A DNA stretch of 64,000 nucleotides from Stercorarius parasiticus (Eukaryota; Chordata; Aves; Charadriiformes; Stercorariidae): assembly GCA_013396915.1 (NCBI GenBank), contig VWZL01005037.1, positions 1,285,140 to 1,349,139 of the forward strand. Reading direction: 5' to 3'. This document shows, piece after piece, positions 11,021 through 24,300 of the stretch. Below the pieces are notes generated by a model. It searched no databases. It worked only from the letters and a program-made list of their open reading frames with translations, and was not told the DNA's origin. Position 1 is the stretch's first letter, and every line of letters begins with the position of its first letter. The translations under genes were made by a program, and so were the position numbers.

Positions 11021-14000
11021 GTCCCGTATGTCTTTTGCAAGTTCTTCAGTGATTCTAGAGATGAAAAGTAAATTTTTCCACTAGATCTCCTAACCACATG
11101 AGTATATTTTATTGCTAAGTTGAAGGTTTTCATTTACAGAGTCATCCAACTGTAAAATAACCATACATTTGGAAAAAATCAAAACAATGTACTTAATTTG
11201 TTCACGGTCAGCTTTGGTTAAACCTTAGTCGATTATTCATAAAAGCCTAGAATTGGATCCTGCTATTACAGTGGGATAGGAAAAAGACTATTGGAGACAC
11301 GGTCTTTTGTATCCTAGACAAAGACAACAAACCTTTTGTCCATCAGACCTGGCTCTTTTGATTCACTAACTTTAAATGACATAGTGACTCTCAGGAAAGC
11401 ACGGCTATTCTGTTCCAGAGAAAGCAGCTACAGTGTGATAGGAAACGACAAAACCGTTAATATCAGACCCCTCCTGGAAACGAAGTGCTTGCTTCGCAGC
11501 ATGAGCATTAAAAAAAATAACATGTACAATTCTAACCCCACTGAAGTCAATGGTTAAACTCAACAGAGCTAGGCTTTTACTCAGCATGTTTGAATGAGTT
11601 ATTAAATGAACTTTAGTTGTCCCTAAAAATAAATGTACTGTGTGGATCTAAGTGCAGCTGATGAATAAGAAACCTCGGGAATCTAGCAAATACAGTAGTC
11701 AGGGCTAAAACCAGAGACAGCACAGAAGGTTGCAGAGCAGAGTAGCTATTAGTAGCCATCTGAGCTTTATGTTGAATCTCAAGGTCTCTCATGCCATCTA
11801 CTGGCTTTCTGTTTGCTAACACTGGTTTAAATCTTTTTCGTCCAGGTTTATTTATAGGTCTGATACATTCCAGGCAGTTTTATATAAATTCTAATCAAGG
11901 TTTGGGGTGGTTTTTTTCCCTCCAACCTCTAAACTTGATTACTATGTGGTTTTTTTCCTGTAAGTACATTACAATTCTGTACCTTTCTGAACACCATTTC
12001 ACATTGTCTCTGGAGGAAAAAGACATTGCCTAAGTCATTCTCATTTCTGTTATTGCTGGATAGGCAGTAATTACATTGCAAGCAGGGCTGGGAGAACAGT
12101 TTACTAAGAAAATCCAAAGCTGTTCGAAAATAGCACTTATGGTTCTTCCTCAATCAGTGTGAGAAGGTTGTTATTTTCATACCTGAAAATGCTTTAATGT
12201 ACAAAAAAATATCTGGTCTTCCCTCTTTTTTCCCTTGCGGTTCACTTAGCTGTAATTCACAGTGAACACTTGTATGTCCTAATATTATTAAGTTTACTTT
12301 CAGATGGGTTTTGGGAAGCAGGAATTATATACAGATAGATCTGATCAAAGCACTTCACTGTCTATAGCCTGTTTCTTCCTGATGTCCCAGTTCCTCTTCC
12401 CTATTTATCTGTGTCCGCTGGCATGTTCAGCTTCTCTCAGCAGGACAAACGTGGGGACCTCCACACACCTTCCCCCAGCTCCTGGGGGTAGCAGGCAGCC
12501 CTGCAGCTGGGCACCGTGCCCCATCTAGAAGCTAGCCAGGCAGCTTCAAAATTCACATGTTAAAACATCAGCCCCCTGAAGCTTTTGGAGCTTTACAAAC
12601 TTGCTCTCCCTCCTCTCTTTCTGCAGCATCTTTCACTCACCTCTGATTACAAACAGGCTAAGGGCCAGGGATGTGTGACACGGTAGTTCTTGCAAAGGCA
12701 GGTTGTTGATGTTAGGCAAGATTGGGGTTCAGGGCACAGAAGGAGTTTGAACATCCAAGGCCTCTGTGGCTTATCCTGGAGTACTCCAATTGCCTTCTGC
12801 ATAATAGGGGCAAAATTAAATCAGTATCTTTACAGTAGCAGCTAACTGGGATTCATCAGGTTGTGCATACTGTTAATCCAAGTAATCTTGGGTCCTGTTA
12901 CTGGATAGCCCCGTCCTCCATCACCTTTGATGCATTTTGCCTTTAGGTAAATTGTGAGTGCTTTGAAGAAAAATACTAATCGGAGACTTGCACCATTAAA
13001 CCCCGAGTCCTGCATGAACTCTGCAAGGGTCACCAGATCAAATATAGTGCTAAACTACGGTGCTGAAAAAACAATCCTCCAGCTTTTGCCATATCTTTGT
13101 TTTGTCTCACTGGGAAAATGGATCACAGTCACTTTTTGTTCTGAAGATTCAGGGCACTTTCATGACTCTTAAAATCTTCTCCTTGGTGACAAACACATGA
13201 AATGTTGTGACTAGCTCCCCTCGAACCTATGTCCATTATTTTTTTATATTAGTTCCCCGTGCATCATCCTAACTTTTGCAAGTAGAAGTAACTCAACATT
13301 CTTTATAGACGTTACATGAAAGAATATTTAAGTGCCTTGTTTAACAGTGGTCATATCTGTCTCTCATGTGGTTGAGAATTTACTCTAGCTAGGGCGGCTT
13401 TGGTGCTTTGTTTTCTTGCCAGCTGATAAAAAGATAATTATAGCAAAGGAAATACAGCCAAGAATTCAGGCTGAATAAGCTAATACGCTAGAATTCTACT
13501 TAGATTCCTGCTTACGTGGTCAAAACAAACCTACTAATATTCAAGATCTGTTCATGTTCGTGAGACTTGTGGGATGATATACAAATTAGATTCACTATGG
13601 GCATAAGAGATTGACACAGGCTCAGGCTGGGATGAGAGTTGGCAGACAAATGTGTATCTCAACGTGACACTAACCTGTCTGCATTACTTCAGACTCAATG
13701 CAGATACATTGGTATCACTGAATGGTGTTTCATCTTTGTGAAATGTGGCTAGACCACTTCCATTTGATACTAACTTGGGCATCTCTACACCATGAGTCAC
13801 AGTGCCCCCATCATCTCTGATATTACGACTCGCTGTCTTACAAGACCTGACTTTCATGTGTCTGAAGCCAGAGTAAAATCTTCTCCCCAGACTGATGTAC
13901 TAAATTCCATATATTACAGAGAGTTAATCACTTCAGGAGGGATCTGAGGTATCTTCCGCCCGTAGACTATTCAATAGGAAACGCTGAAGAGGTCATCATA

Positions 14001-14519
14001 CACATCCCATTTCCCAGGGCCCTGGGCTCCCTTGGAACAGGTTTCCATACCCGAAATCACTTTCTGGGTTCTGGCAGCTATATTGCCCCTTCTGAAACAC
14101 AGCTGGGGGATGGTGGGGAGGGGGAGAAGCCTCACATCTTAGGTGACTGTTCAATCTATTAAATCATTGTATGAAAATAGGTGGGAACCATCGTTGCATC
14201 ATTGAATTAGCATAATGACAGATACTGGGCTTTTGTGGGGCTCACTGACAGAGATTAAGGGGTGTAGAGGGAGGAACATCTTGTGTGAGGCTTTTCACAT
14301 CTTATGTGTGAGAAGGGTCTGAGCCCTGTGGCTTTTCCAGCGCTTCTGAGCAGAGGCAAGGCTGTTCTTTAGGATGCTGGAGAGCTGCACAGATTGTGAA
14401 AATTGGTAGACTTTGCTGTTAAAAGGTATAGAAGGGAGTATTAAGGATTTCAGTCTTTAGTATAAGCACCAACATCGTACCTAAGTCTTTTACTTTCCTC
14501 TGTGAAGCTGGGCATCAGT
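11021..14519. other. Intergenic, no gene seen
   Basis: This is AT-rich unique sequence. An exact copy of the recurrent motif CCACTGAAGTCAATGG sits at 11,538-11,553. I recognise no exons. Confidence 0.7.
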
Positions 14520-15060
14520 CTCTACAATGCTACAGCTTCACATTGGAAAATCCTGATGCAGCCAAACTGAAACGCTCCGGAGGAATTAATTGGTGACCTT
14601 CCCTGACAGACCAAAATAAATCTGGCAGGCAGGTTGCCCCCTTTGCCAAGTCCTCAGATCCCCAGCTGCAGCCGTACGGATTACACAGCTTCCTGGGCCG
14701 GGTGAGGCTGCCAGCTCTGAGTCCAGCAACCAGCAGCTCCCCCGTGCTGCCTCCTGCCTTCAGCTTGGCTCTGCGGGCTGCTGAGCATGCCCAGGGCCAG
14801 CTGGTTAGCACCAGGCAGACAGGGAACCTGGCACTCCCCCCACTTTTTGGCCAGCTGGTGGATCGACAAAATGGATTGCTCCACTCATGAGAAATGCTGG
14901 GATGCCGACATCTCCCTCCTGCGCAGAGTGAGACGCGATGTGACAGCCTGAAGCTCCCCGGAGATGCAGCTCCTTTTTTGCAGTGCGTATGGGCTGTTCT
15001 CTGCCTCACTTTCTTCTCTCGTGCAGGGGACAGAGAAGCTTTTCAGGTGTGGTGCGATGA
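14520..15060. other. Local GC-rich patch with overlapping ORFs
   Basis: The patch is richer in G+C than its surroundings and has open frames on both strands at once, including a 159-residue - strand frame at 14,530-15,009, the longest in the window. The translation is rich in Ser, Arg, Cys and Trp and has no recognisable domain, which fits a composition effect. It could be part of an unrecognised repeat or a noncoding exon. Confidence 0.4.
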
Positions 15061-18000
15061 GGTTCTTTCTTTTATATTTTTTGAAGGATCCCAAAGCACT
15101 AATTTTTTTGTACATCGTTCGGCATCCCATTCCAGTTTTCTCTTGGTGAGTAGGCACAGACCAGCTGAACTAAAGGTCAAGGTTTAGGTTACCAGCACAG
15201 GCAAAGCTCTGTGCTTTGTGTGCTACTCAGTTCTACCAAATCTGCAGCTTTACATGAACAAATACCTACGGAGAGAATCTTGACCTGGCCAAGGCAGAAT
15301 CATAGCTCAAACTACAGTATTGATTTATATCATGTCTATATAAATATAATTAAGAAGGATTTCTTATTTCTTTCAAAGCTTCAACCAGCAATTCTAAGGC
15401 TAAGTCCTTCATGGTACAAACATTTGAATGTCACCTTCACTCACATGCTGCACATTTTCAGCATGGCACTGAAGAGTGGTTGAAATGTATGTTTTGCTTC
15501 TCTTGAACTCTTGCCTTATCCTTTTGGACAACATTCCTTCCATAAAAGTCTCATTTTAAAGGGTTTTTTCCAATGATTTATATATGCAACTGATTTGTTT
15601 TGAGACCAGGTGATCAGGACTGTATGCCTGAACTGCCCCATATATAATGGCAATATAAATATTTTCTGTAATTGTGTCCATCCCTTCACCGTTGTTCCAG
15701 TCATCAAGTCCCCTTTTAACTGCAGCTCCATATGAAGCATGAGACAAGCATTGCGCTCCCATCAGAGCTTACGCTTGCATAATGTCCAATAACCTCTGTG
15801 ATTAAGACAATGTGAGATTTTCACCACTGCTATCTGTAAATGTATTTGTTTAAACAAGCTGCCAAAACTCATATTTTAGCTCGGGAACTCCTTCATCCAA
15901 TAAGGCTCTCATTACATTTCCACCGTTCTACAAGCACTTCATCCTAAGGCAATCAAGATGGTAAAAAATAGTACTTTTTTAAAACCAACAGCCTCAAGTC
16001 GGTGGGCATTTGGAATACAGATGAAGTGGGATCACCAAAGGTCAGCCCCCCCAGGAAGATACGTGATCATTTCTACATTACATCATCCTTGAATTTCAAT
16101 CTTTTCCTCAATAGTTGCGCTGAAATCATTGAACCTCACCGTTTTCCTCCACATCAACATGCACTCTAGGAAAAAAAAAAAACGTTTCTTCTGCTGCAAA
16201 AATGTTGGTAGATCTTTTAAAACAGTGTATGAGAAATAAAATACATCTAGTCTGCCATACTATTCCAATGACTCAAGTCTGAAAACTGCAATAATTTTTC
16301 TGAATGACAGACTGAGAGGTTGCTTACTTGGTTATCACGCAGCAATTTCACAGCTACTGGGTTTCATTACCCCCTTCCCTCCCCAAAAGATTTCCTTCAT
16401 ATGAAAAGACCTTTCCCACTTTAAGTTCTTCTCTTTGCCTGAATTCTTCATTATGCCACTTGTAGGGCTTATTTTTCCCTTGTTAGGCAGAAAGCAGGGT
16501 CGTAATGAAAGCGCTATGTAATCAAGTGCATTTCAACAAGCTGAACAGATTCCTATAGCAAACCCCCAGGAAATCTCACTGCAGCCCCCTCTGCTCCTAC
16601 CAGCTGCTGCTGTGCTTATCTTCTAGATAAGAGACTTGGTGATCTCCTCTATGGCCTTGCCTTTGACGGAATGGAGCAGCGGGAAAGCAGGCTTACCCAA
16701 ACTTCACCCCGACCTCTAGGTGAGAAGAAGCCTTCCCTGTGCAGTTATATGCTCACAGTAGAGGCTGATAAATAGACCAAACCATAAATCAGAGTCAAAT
16801 AAAATCCATTAGCTATGGTCTCTGCAGAGGGGCCTTCTCGCCTGGCTCCTGGGGGTCCGTCGTTTGCAAACTCGCTGCCACTAGAGGGCAAACGTGACCA
16901 AGCCATTCATACAAAAGAAATCTCTCTACATTAATATATAATCAATCTTAATTATGGCTTATTGTGTGAGAAGAAACCTCTTTGTCTAACTGCACCCTCA
17001 GAAAAGATGCAGTAATGGTATCTTTTACCAGACGCACTAATATCAGACGCATTAAAAGTATTCACAGTTGCAGCTGTGCCAAAACGCACGCATTGCCACT
17101 TCACTACATGTGGCCCAAAAAGTCAAGCACTCTTCTCAAATATTCAAGTGAGAATCTGGTACACATCTTGATATGATTCAAACCAATACAAATGAAAGCA
17201 AACTAGATACATTTCACCTTGCGGAAAAGAATTCTTTTGAAAAATATATTCAGAGTAACCAGTCAGAAGGTTTCCAGGAAACTGTTGAGATCCTACTCTG
17301 GGAACCTCCTATGAAAGGAGGAGGTGATATAATGAAACATCTAGACTGACTCCCTCTGCAAGGCACTTGCCTGGCTTTCATCTCATTCAAATGAGCACAT
17401 TGGCAGTTCAAGTCTCGTTCAATAGCTCTTTATAATGGCTTCGGGGTCTGCTTCTGGAGTTAGTCATTATCACATAATATGGGCATTTAGCTATTCAACG
17501 TTAGGATACAGAAGGCAGTTTCTAGTGTAACAAAGTGAAAGGAAGAAAGTAAGGAACACACACAATGCGTAGGGAATAACTCAAGATGTAATTTAAACTG
17601 CGAGGAGGAAATAATATTTTTTTGATAATTTCTTGAAAGGTTTGTGCAAGTGATTTTCCTAATGGAAAGAGATGATAGGTTTGGAAAGATCCTGCAGTCA
17701 TACGAGCCTGCAGAATGGGTATCAAAGCCCAGAAGCTGGCGAGCTTGTTCTCCCCTTAATAGTAGCAAGGCAATATTTTTCTTCAAAGGGAAGTCCACCT
17801 TCATAACTGCAATGAGATGCAATTCCACTGATGTCTCCGGAGTTGCATCTGCCTCTGGTAGCAGTAAGTGTGACCTCCCAGCGTCAGGATTTTATAAAGA
17901 TTAGCCCAGCAAGCACATAAAATATCAAAAGCTACAGGAAATTTTCAGCATTTTCCTTCAGCTCCTCAGAAGGGAAGTTGTCAAAGTAGCTGTCTGCTAA

Positions 18001-21000
18001 ACATATCATCTGCCTTACTATAGAAAGAAGGATGTCAACACTGCATGTCAAATCCAACCCTGAGATATATTTTTTAATGGGCAGGATCTGACTTAGATCC
18101 CAAATCTCTCTGCAATTACCTGCATCTGTAGGAAAGACACAAAAGGGTTTGTCTTAAAGAGCTCTCAAACTATTTTCCAGTCTTGCTTTTTGTGACAGAA
18201 GCAAAGTAAAAATCTTAGGAAAATATTTTCAAAGGCACTGTTTGAGGAGGTTGTAAGTTTGAGTTGCTCCCATGCCTTCACACCAGCAATAGTGCTGCTC
18301 AGGTGCAGCTTGGCCAGTGATGGATTGCTCTCAGCCACCACCTCTCCTGGGGGGTCTGGTGACCCTTCCTCCACGAGCTCCAGCCCTCTGTCAGCACCCA
18401 AATACCATGACACATGATGGTTTTCAGGAAAGAGACTACTCAGAAGCGGGCTAAAGCCACCAGAACTATTCATCTACTACTACAGCCTTTTCCCTTCAGA
18501 AAAAAGTGTTTGGGATGATGCAACGTGAACTGAAATGACTGTCTATCTCCATACCCTTCCTTAGCCAGTCAAACCCTTGACCCTTCCGTCAAACACAGGA
18601 AGGGAGGGCACAGAAAAACAAACACATTAAGAGAATGCTGGATACTTTCAAGATGTTTCAGCTTAACCAGTGCAATATATTGAGTATGCTGGCAGTCCCC
18701 TGACACAGCCATCAAGGGACATGCCATGGCAGTGGGAATGGACACCGCTTCCTGAAGCCAGCGTTCACATGGCTGCAAGAGGCAAATTAATACATTCCTG
18801 CCAACACGGACTATCGTCTTTTCCCTTCTAGTCTTTTTTCCTGATCAAAGCATATTTCAAACACAAGCAGTTATGTCACCTAAAGCCTAAACTCTGCTAC
18901 AAGAGCTCTAGCTTCCAGGAGCTCTTCCCACAGGTAAAGGGAAGTCTTGTCAGCCAGGTGTGGGAGTCATCACATTTCATAGTTGGTTTCTCAGGTTCAT
19001 TTTTCACATCCCACTGCAGATGGTCACTTCAGAGCTGTATCCAGCCAATATAACTAATTAATTACACTATATTAGCCCAAGAGAAGATCTACAGATGTAA
19101 ATCACTAATGATAGCACTTTAGGATTATAACATCTGATCCTTTACATCCTTTGTGTGTGCCTGTGTGTCATTTTTACACCTACACAAGGTATGTACAGAT
19201 CCCTATTTCAGCTTTTTACAAAAACTTCATGAATATTCATAGAGGATAGGGGGAAGAGAATCAAGCCTTTATGGTTAAAGGAAATTTTTTTGCCTTTGTA
19301 TCTAACCTTCTCTCCTAAATTGGATTCACTAAGCATATAAAAATGTGCTTCAGTGGGCCAGGGAAGTAAACTTTCGGACAAGTTTCACAAGTGCCCCTTT
19401 GGATTCTTAAGTGGGGCACGGAGGTACTGTTCATAGTTAAGTCAGCAGTGTGCAAGTATTAAGGGATGAGACAGCACATTGACTGCTTAGCCAGCACACC
19501 TCAGCTCCTTCCTTTCTCCTTCTTTCCCTACTTAGACATGAGAATAAAAAATAAAAAAAATAAATTAAAAAAAAGAGTGAGTGCTGTAGAAGGTGATTGA
19601 AACTGTATGAACAAGATTTCCTCCCCTCTGTGGGGGTGAACTCCTACCATTCTGGATTGGGATGGATGCAGCAAGTCATCCTAGCCCTTACTTTTCCTAA
19701 GTTTCTGGTATCTTTCTCTGCTATCATCAGCCAATTTGTTCTTCAAGGGATATGTATAATTTCAGCATATCTTACATTTTTAGAAGGAGAAAAAAGATTT
19801 TGAAGTGTCGTATGAATTATGTTTTCAGAGTGTGGTGGTCCCTAATGGAACAAAAGTATGGCAGAACTGGGGTACCACTGCGCCCTGCTTCTCAGCTGAT
19901 GTGCGTGTGTACATGGCCTGAGCACCTTCCTCAAAAGAAGGAAATGTTTTCTTTACTGTAGAGGAAAGGATGCTCCAGTGCCAAACAAATGGGCAACCTT
20001 CTAGGAAGTGCTCCCCAAGCAGCGTCTCTACAATTGCTTCTGGTTGAAGACAGCACAAGAATTCAGTTTTTCACAAAGGCATTAGGTAGAAAAGCTTTAA
20101 TTATTAAAAGAGTGTGAATTAAACAGATACTGTGCTGCACCTACAGTGCCTTGGTGAGAAGGCGCTCTGTAAACAGAATTATTATTTCATCAACACAGTA
20201 GACTCCTCACTTAATGGCTCACAAACTGGGCCAGAGCTGAGATTCGATGTGAAGAAATCAATGACTCAAAGCAAGAGATTCAGCAAATATGAAACACCTA
20301 GTCCTTAGCTCTTAGGATTGCATATTGTCTCCTGTGGAAGTGACTCATATCATGCAGGGAGAAAATAACACTCCTGCTGTTGTGTCCAACTGTATCCATA
20401 GGAGATAAGACCAAACTGGTGCTTGCTAGCACTAGACTCCCATACTTTAGGGGTTTTTTATTTGCTTTTTGGTGTCCTCCTCCTGTGCTATAGCTGCTAA
20501 ATAAATAAGCATTACTACTTCATATTGCCAAAACGGTCTTAGTGCCTTTTTTTTTTTTTTTTTTTTTTGTAATTCATGACATCAAAGTCAGTATTTCTTA
20601 GTAGTGGTAGCCCTATTTTGGCGTCCACCAGATGTATACATCAATCAGGAGGACTCTGCTGTACTGCAGAGAAGAAGCACCAAAGGGCATCCTGCAAAAT
20701 TAAATGGTGAGAATAATGAAGTCCTTCACAATTTCGCTCTGTTCTAACCATTATAACAACTCGAGAGAGCAGAGAAGATATTTTCAACATGTGGCTATAG
20801 GTGCATGACTCTTCTTCAGACAGCTGGCTAGAGGGTAAATGGCAAGAGCCATAAGTATCTATCTCTCCTCCCCAGGAGTGAGCATGATTCATGGATGAAG
20901 AATACTTTATTTTCCTACTCACCAGCATACTGAGGCTTTACTGTGAAATTACTTCTTAAGTTTCCCCCTTCTCTTCAGTGCTAATTTAGGGATATAAAAC

Positions 21001-21244
21001 TCACCACGCTAGCTCACTTTTCACTGAAGCGATTTCAGCTTCTCTTCCAGATTCTCGGGGAAAATCTCGGCTTTACATTCATCAGCTCCTAATGCAAAAC
21101 AGTGAATCTGAGTCTGCAGAGAAAGGTTCCTGGTGTACTCAGGAGTATCCGCGCAAAGGGGGAAAGGCGAGTTAAATTGCAGAGGAAATCCTTCATTAAT
21201 AGTGCCAAAGGACTGTACAAAACCTAACTAATTCTCTGAAAGAA
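15061..21244. other. Intergenic, no gene seen
   Basis: I see no supported gene. A-rich simple sequence lies at 19,541-19,576 and a run of 22 T at 20,547-20,568. A stretch near 20,140-20,190 ending in ATTATTATTT looks like a SINE tail but is too degraded to classify. Confidence 0.7.
20547..20568 (+). repeat. Homopolymer T22
   Basis: An uninterrupted run of 22 T. No clear retrotransposon body is visible on the - strand side where a poly(A) tail would begin. Confidence 0.9.
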
Positions 21245-21350
21245 GGAAGGATTAATATCCCATTTTACAGGGAGGAAAGTGAGATAACAGAGCAAACACC
21301 CAGGAAAATTAACAGCCAGGATCACTGCGGCTTCAGTTCCACATCCATTC
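21245..21350 (-). repeat. MIR-like SINE remnant, reverse orientation
   Basis: TTAATATCCCATTTTACAGG followed by GAGGAAAGTGAGATAACAGA parallels the reverse complement of MIR (the 'ccccattttacagatgaggaaactgaggca' block). The sequence after it (ACCCAGGAAAATTAACAGCC) roughly follows the 'cacacagctag' region. It is diverged and its edges are uncertain. Confidence 0.5.
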
Positions 21351-24300
21351 CTACGGGTGGAGAGCCAAATTTGGGCAGAATCTCTTCTATTTGTGTGGTA
21401 GTTTGTATTTGTTGCTATAGAAGGAACAGCCCAGCAAAATTTCTCGCAAGCAATTTTCTTCAGAATACCCTGTCGCTTCTCATCTGGATTTTTTTCCTAT
21501 CAACATGCATCTTTACCAAATAGGACAGTTAACAGCTAATGTGACAGAAAACAATTATAAATTACACAGAACTGTGTTGAAACCAGACTGCCACCTTTCA
21601 TGAGTTTTTGAAAATAATCTGTCTTTCTGACACATTTTTCTGGCTGCTTTTTGTTGGGGGGAATAATACAGCACAGAAATACGCTGTTGAAAAATGGCAG
21701 CTTCCAAAGCCTTCCTCAAAAAAAGCAATAACCTTTTTCTACACGTAATTGCACTAAATTCACCAAGAGCACATAATGGACAGGAATACAAAATGAATCA
21801 CAGCATTTCTATATGAAACAGCTGTTCCATGAACTGGCCATGATGATTTTTGACTATATGACTGCATCTGTAGTTTGGAAACAATTAGCCAGAAGCAATT
21901 ATTTATCTTGAGTTGTCACACTTGTTTTATCAGCTCTTTAGGGGGTTCTCGTGTAATCATAGAACTTGCAGAGCTGAAAATGCAGGATTTTCCTGCTCCA
22001 GTTGGACCAAGAAATAAAATGCAAATCAATGACAGCGTGTTTAAATAAAATTTGTATGATCCGATTTCATCCATCATTTTCTTCTTGTCCTTGTTAAGAC
22101 AAAAATATTACATGCTCTCAAAGTCTCAGGAGATCTCAAAATATATTTAGTAGTCACACCAGTACACTGGAATCAGGAGGATGCAAATAAATCCCATCCT
22201 TCATTGCCTCATACTTTCCACTCCTCTAATTTGCAGTGGTAAATTTGAAATCTGAATAGTCTCATTTTTCAGAAAGCTCCGAGCACTCCCCAGTGCCTTT
22301 TGCAGCCACTGGGACACGCAGCTGTGACATTCAACACCTATGCAAATCTGGGCCGAGTTATCTGCAGTGAGACAACTAATGCAGCTGAGAAAAAGAGTTG
22401 CTTTGCTGTCTCACAAGGGAATGAAGTCTCTGTAGTGAGCTGCTGGCTCTGTTAGAGGTAACTCAACAGCATTACGATAATGTAAGCAGCCTTAGGAATA
22501 GGCTAAAAGTCATCAGGAGGTTGGTTTTCAGAGCATATCAGGAGAGGATATATGGCACCATCATGCATTCAGGAAATCATGTTCAGGTTTTATAAACCAC
22601 AAATGCAAATAAGGCCTGGCAAGCTTTATGCTGTGAACACATAAATAGATTTAGCATATGTAAGCCATTGTGCAGCTCAACTGGAGAATTAATACTGTCC
22701 AGGAAAAGATATGCCAGTGTAGTAAGAACTTTCTGAGTAGCGGGAGGTGAACAGTACCCAGGACAGTCATGTCAAGCTTTCTAATTTCGCATTTCTGAAA
22801 CAGGAACCAAGACACAAATGTCTCACCTATGCTATTGACATTAGACCTCATTTTCCAGAACATCCTGAGCAGTTATCCAAGTGCAGCATAGCTGCACAAA
22901 AGAACTCTCTGCTGCTTGTTATTGCGTTGTGTGGCTGCTTAGGTATGGGCCACAGCCTCTGGACAGTCACTCTGAGCACTCAGTTAGCAAGCAACAAGCA
23001 TCGCTTTTCGGGAAACCAGTAAGGTTCAGACATTAACTGCTCAAGTATGTATTAAAAGTCTACGTCCTTTCAGAGCTGAATTCAAACCACCCATTTGTGC
23101 TCACACAGTTCTTTTAAAATTAACTTCTTTATTTTATCCACCACCTTTTTTTCTCCTGTTCTTTCAGAAACAGCTTTTGAACAGGCAAGTGGACTGGGGG
23201 GTCTGTTTCCACCTTCCCTGTTGAAACATTCACCAGCCTCCTGCGCTGAATCCTGATTCACCGGGTCCTGCACGCTGCCAGGCTCCTGTCCTCACAGAGC
23301 GCTAGCACCGCTCCTGCTCTCACTCCGCTCCCGCTTTCTGGGCACAAAACCTTTGACAGAAGCTGGGCTCTGGACCCCGTCTGCTATAGGTGCACAGGAC
23401 AGGCAACAAGCTGAAATGCACCTCTTCCTGAATGCCGAACACAGATACTCTGCCTCACAGCTCAGGGGGTAATGAAAACTGAAGACACAAAGGGATTTTG
23501 CACTAGATTTCTGAAAAATCCAAGCTGAGCTGACAATCTAAGCACTTCTCAGTCAACAAAGGCTGTTTGGGATTTACAAACTAGCTGTCCCTCCTGAAGA
23601 GTCTGATTTATTTGGTATGCTTTGAGCAATCTTAATGCATGCCAAGTTTTTATTCACAACCATGGCATTTTGCTTAATACCCGAGTAGAGTATTTGCTTA
23701 GGAAGTGGTAGACCTGGATTCCAGGCTTTTCCCTGCTGAGGAGGGCTGAAACTACAGTTTCCACCTCCTGAGGGAAAACGCAGGAGGGATTGAGCCAGGC
23801 AGAGCCTACAAAGAAGCACAAACCCAGATCCAAGTGGAAGAGACCCGGGACCCAATTTCTGCTCCCTGGGATGTTCAAACGTCTAACATTAGATGGCATC
23901 TGAATTAAAAAACAAATACAAGCCAGAAATAATCAAGGACATAGAGACCGGGACCAAGAATACATCACTCTTGGACAAGCTCCACAATCACTAGGTTAGG
24001 TAATGGTGCCAGTCCTCTTGGCAGACCTTATTTGCAACGTGCTGATGCAACTATATTATTTCAGTTCTGCAGCAGCTCGAATGCCACGAGGCATGTGTCT
24101 CTGCACTGCCCCTCCATGGCACTGTGCAGACATACTTTCTTCTCTTTTACTGAAGCGGTTTGGTACAAAGTACCTTACTATTCTCTGGGTCAGAGAGGTG
24201 TTATACATAATAGTCAGTACCATTAATGTAACTACTGCTGCTTCATTATTATTATGCATTTCTAAATTGGGACTGTACGTATCCTTGGTATCCATGGTAC

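Noticed and set aside
14530..15009. 159-codon - strand ORF
   Set aside because: It lies in a GC-rich patch with open frames on both strands, has biased composition and no recognisable domain.
21957..22020. TAATCATAGAACTTGCAGAG resembling the reverse complement of a CR1 tail
   Set aside because: Only the first dozen bases match; the sequence that should follow in CR1 is not there.
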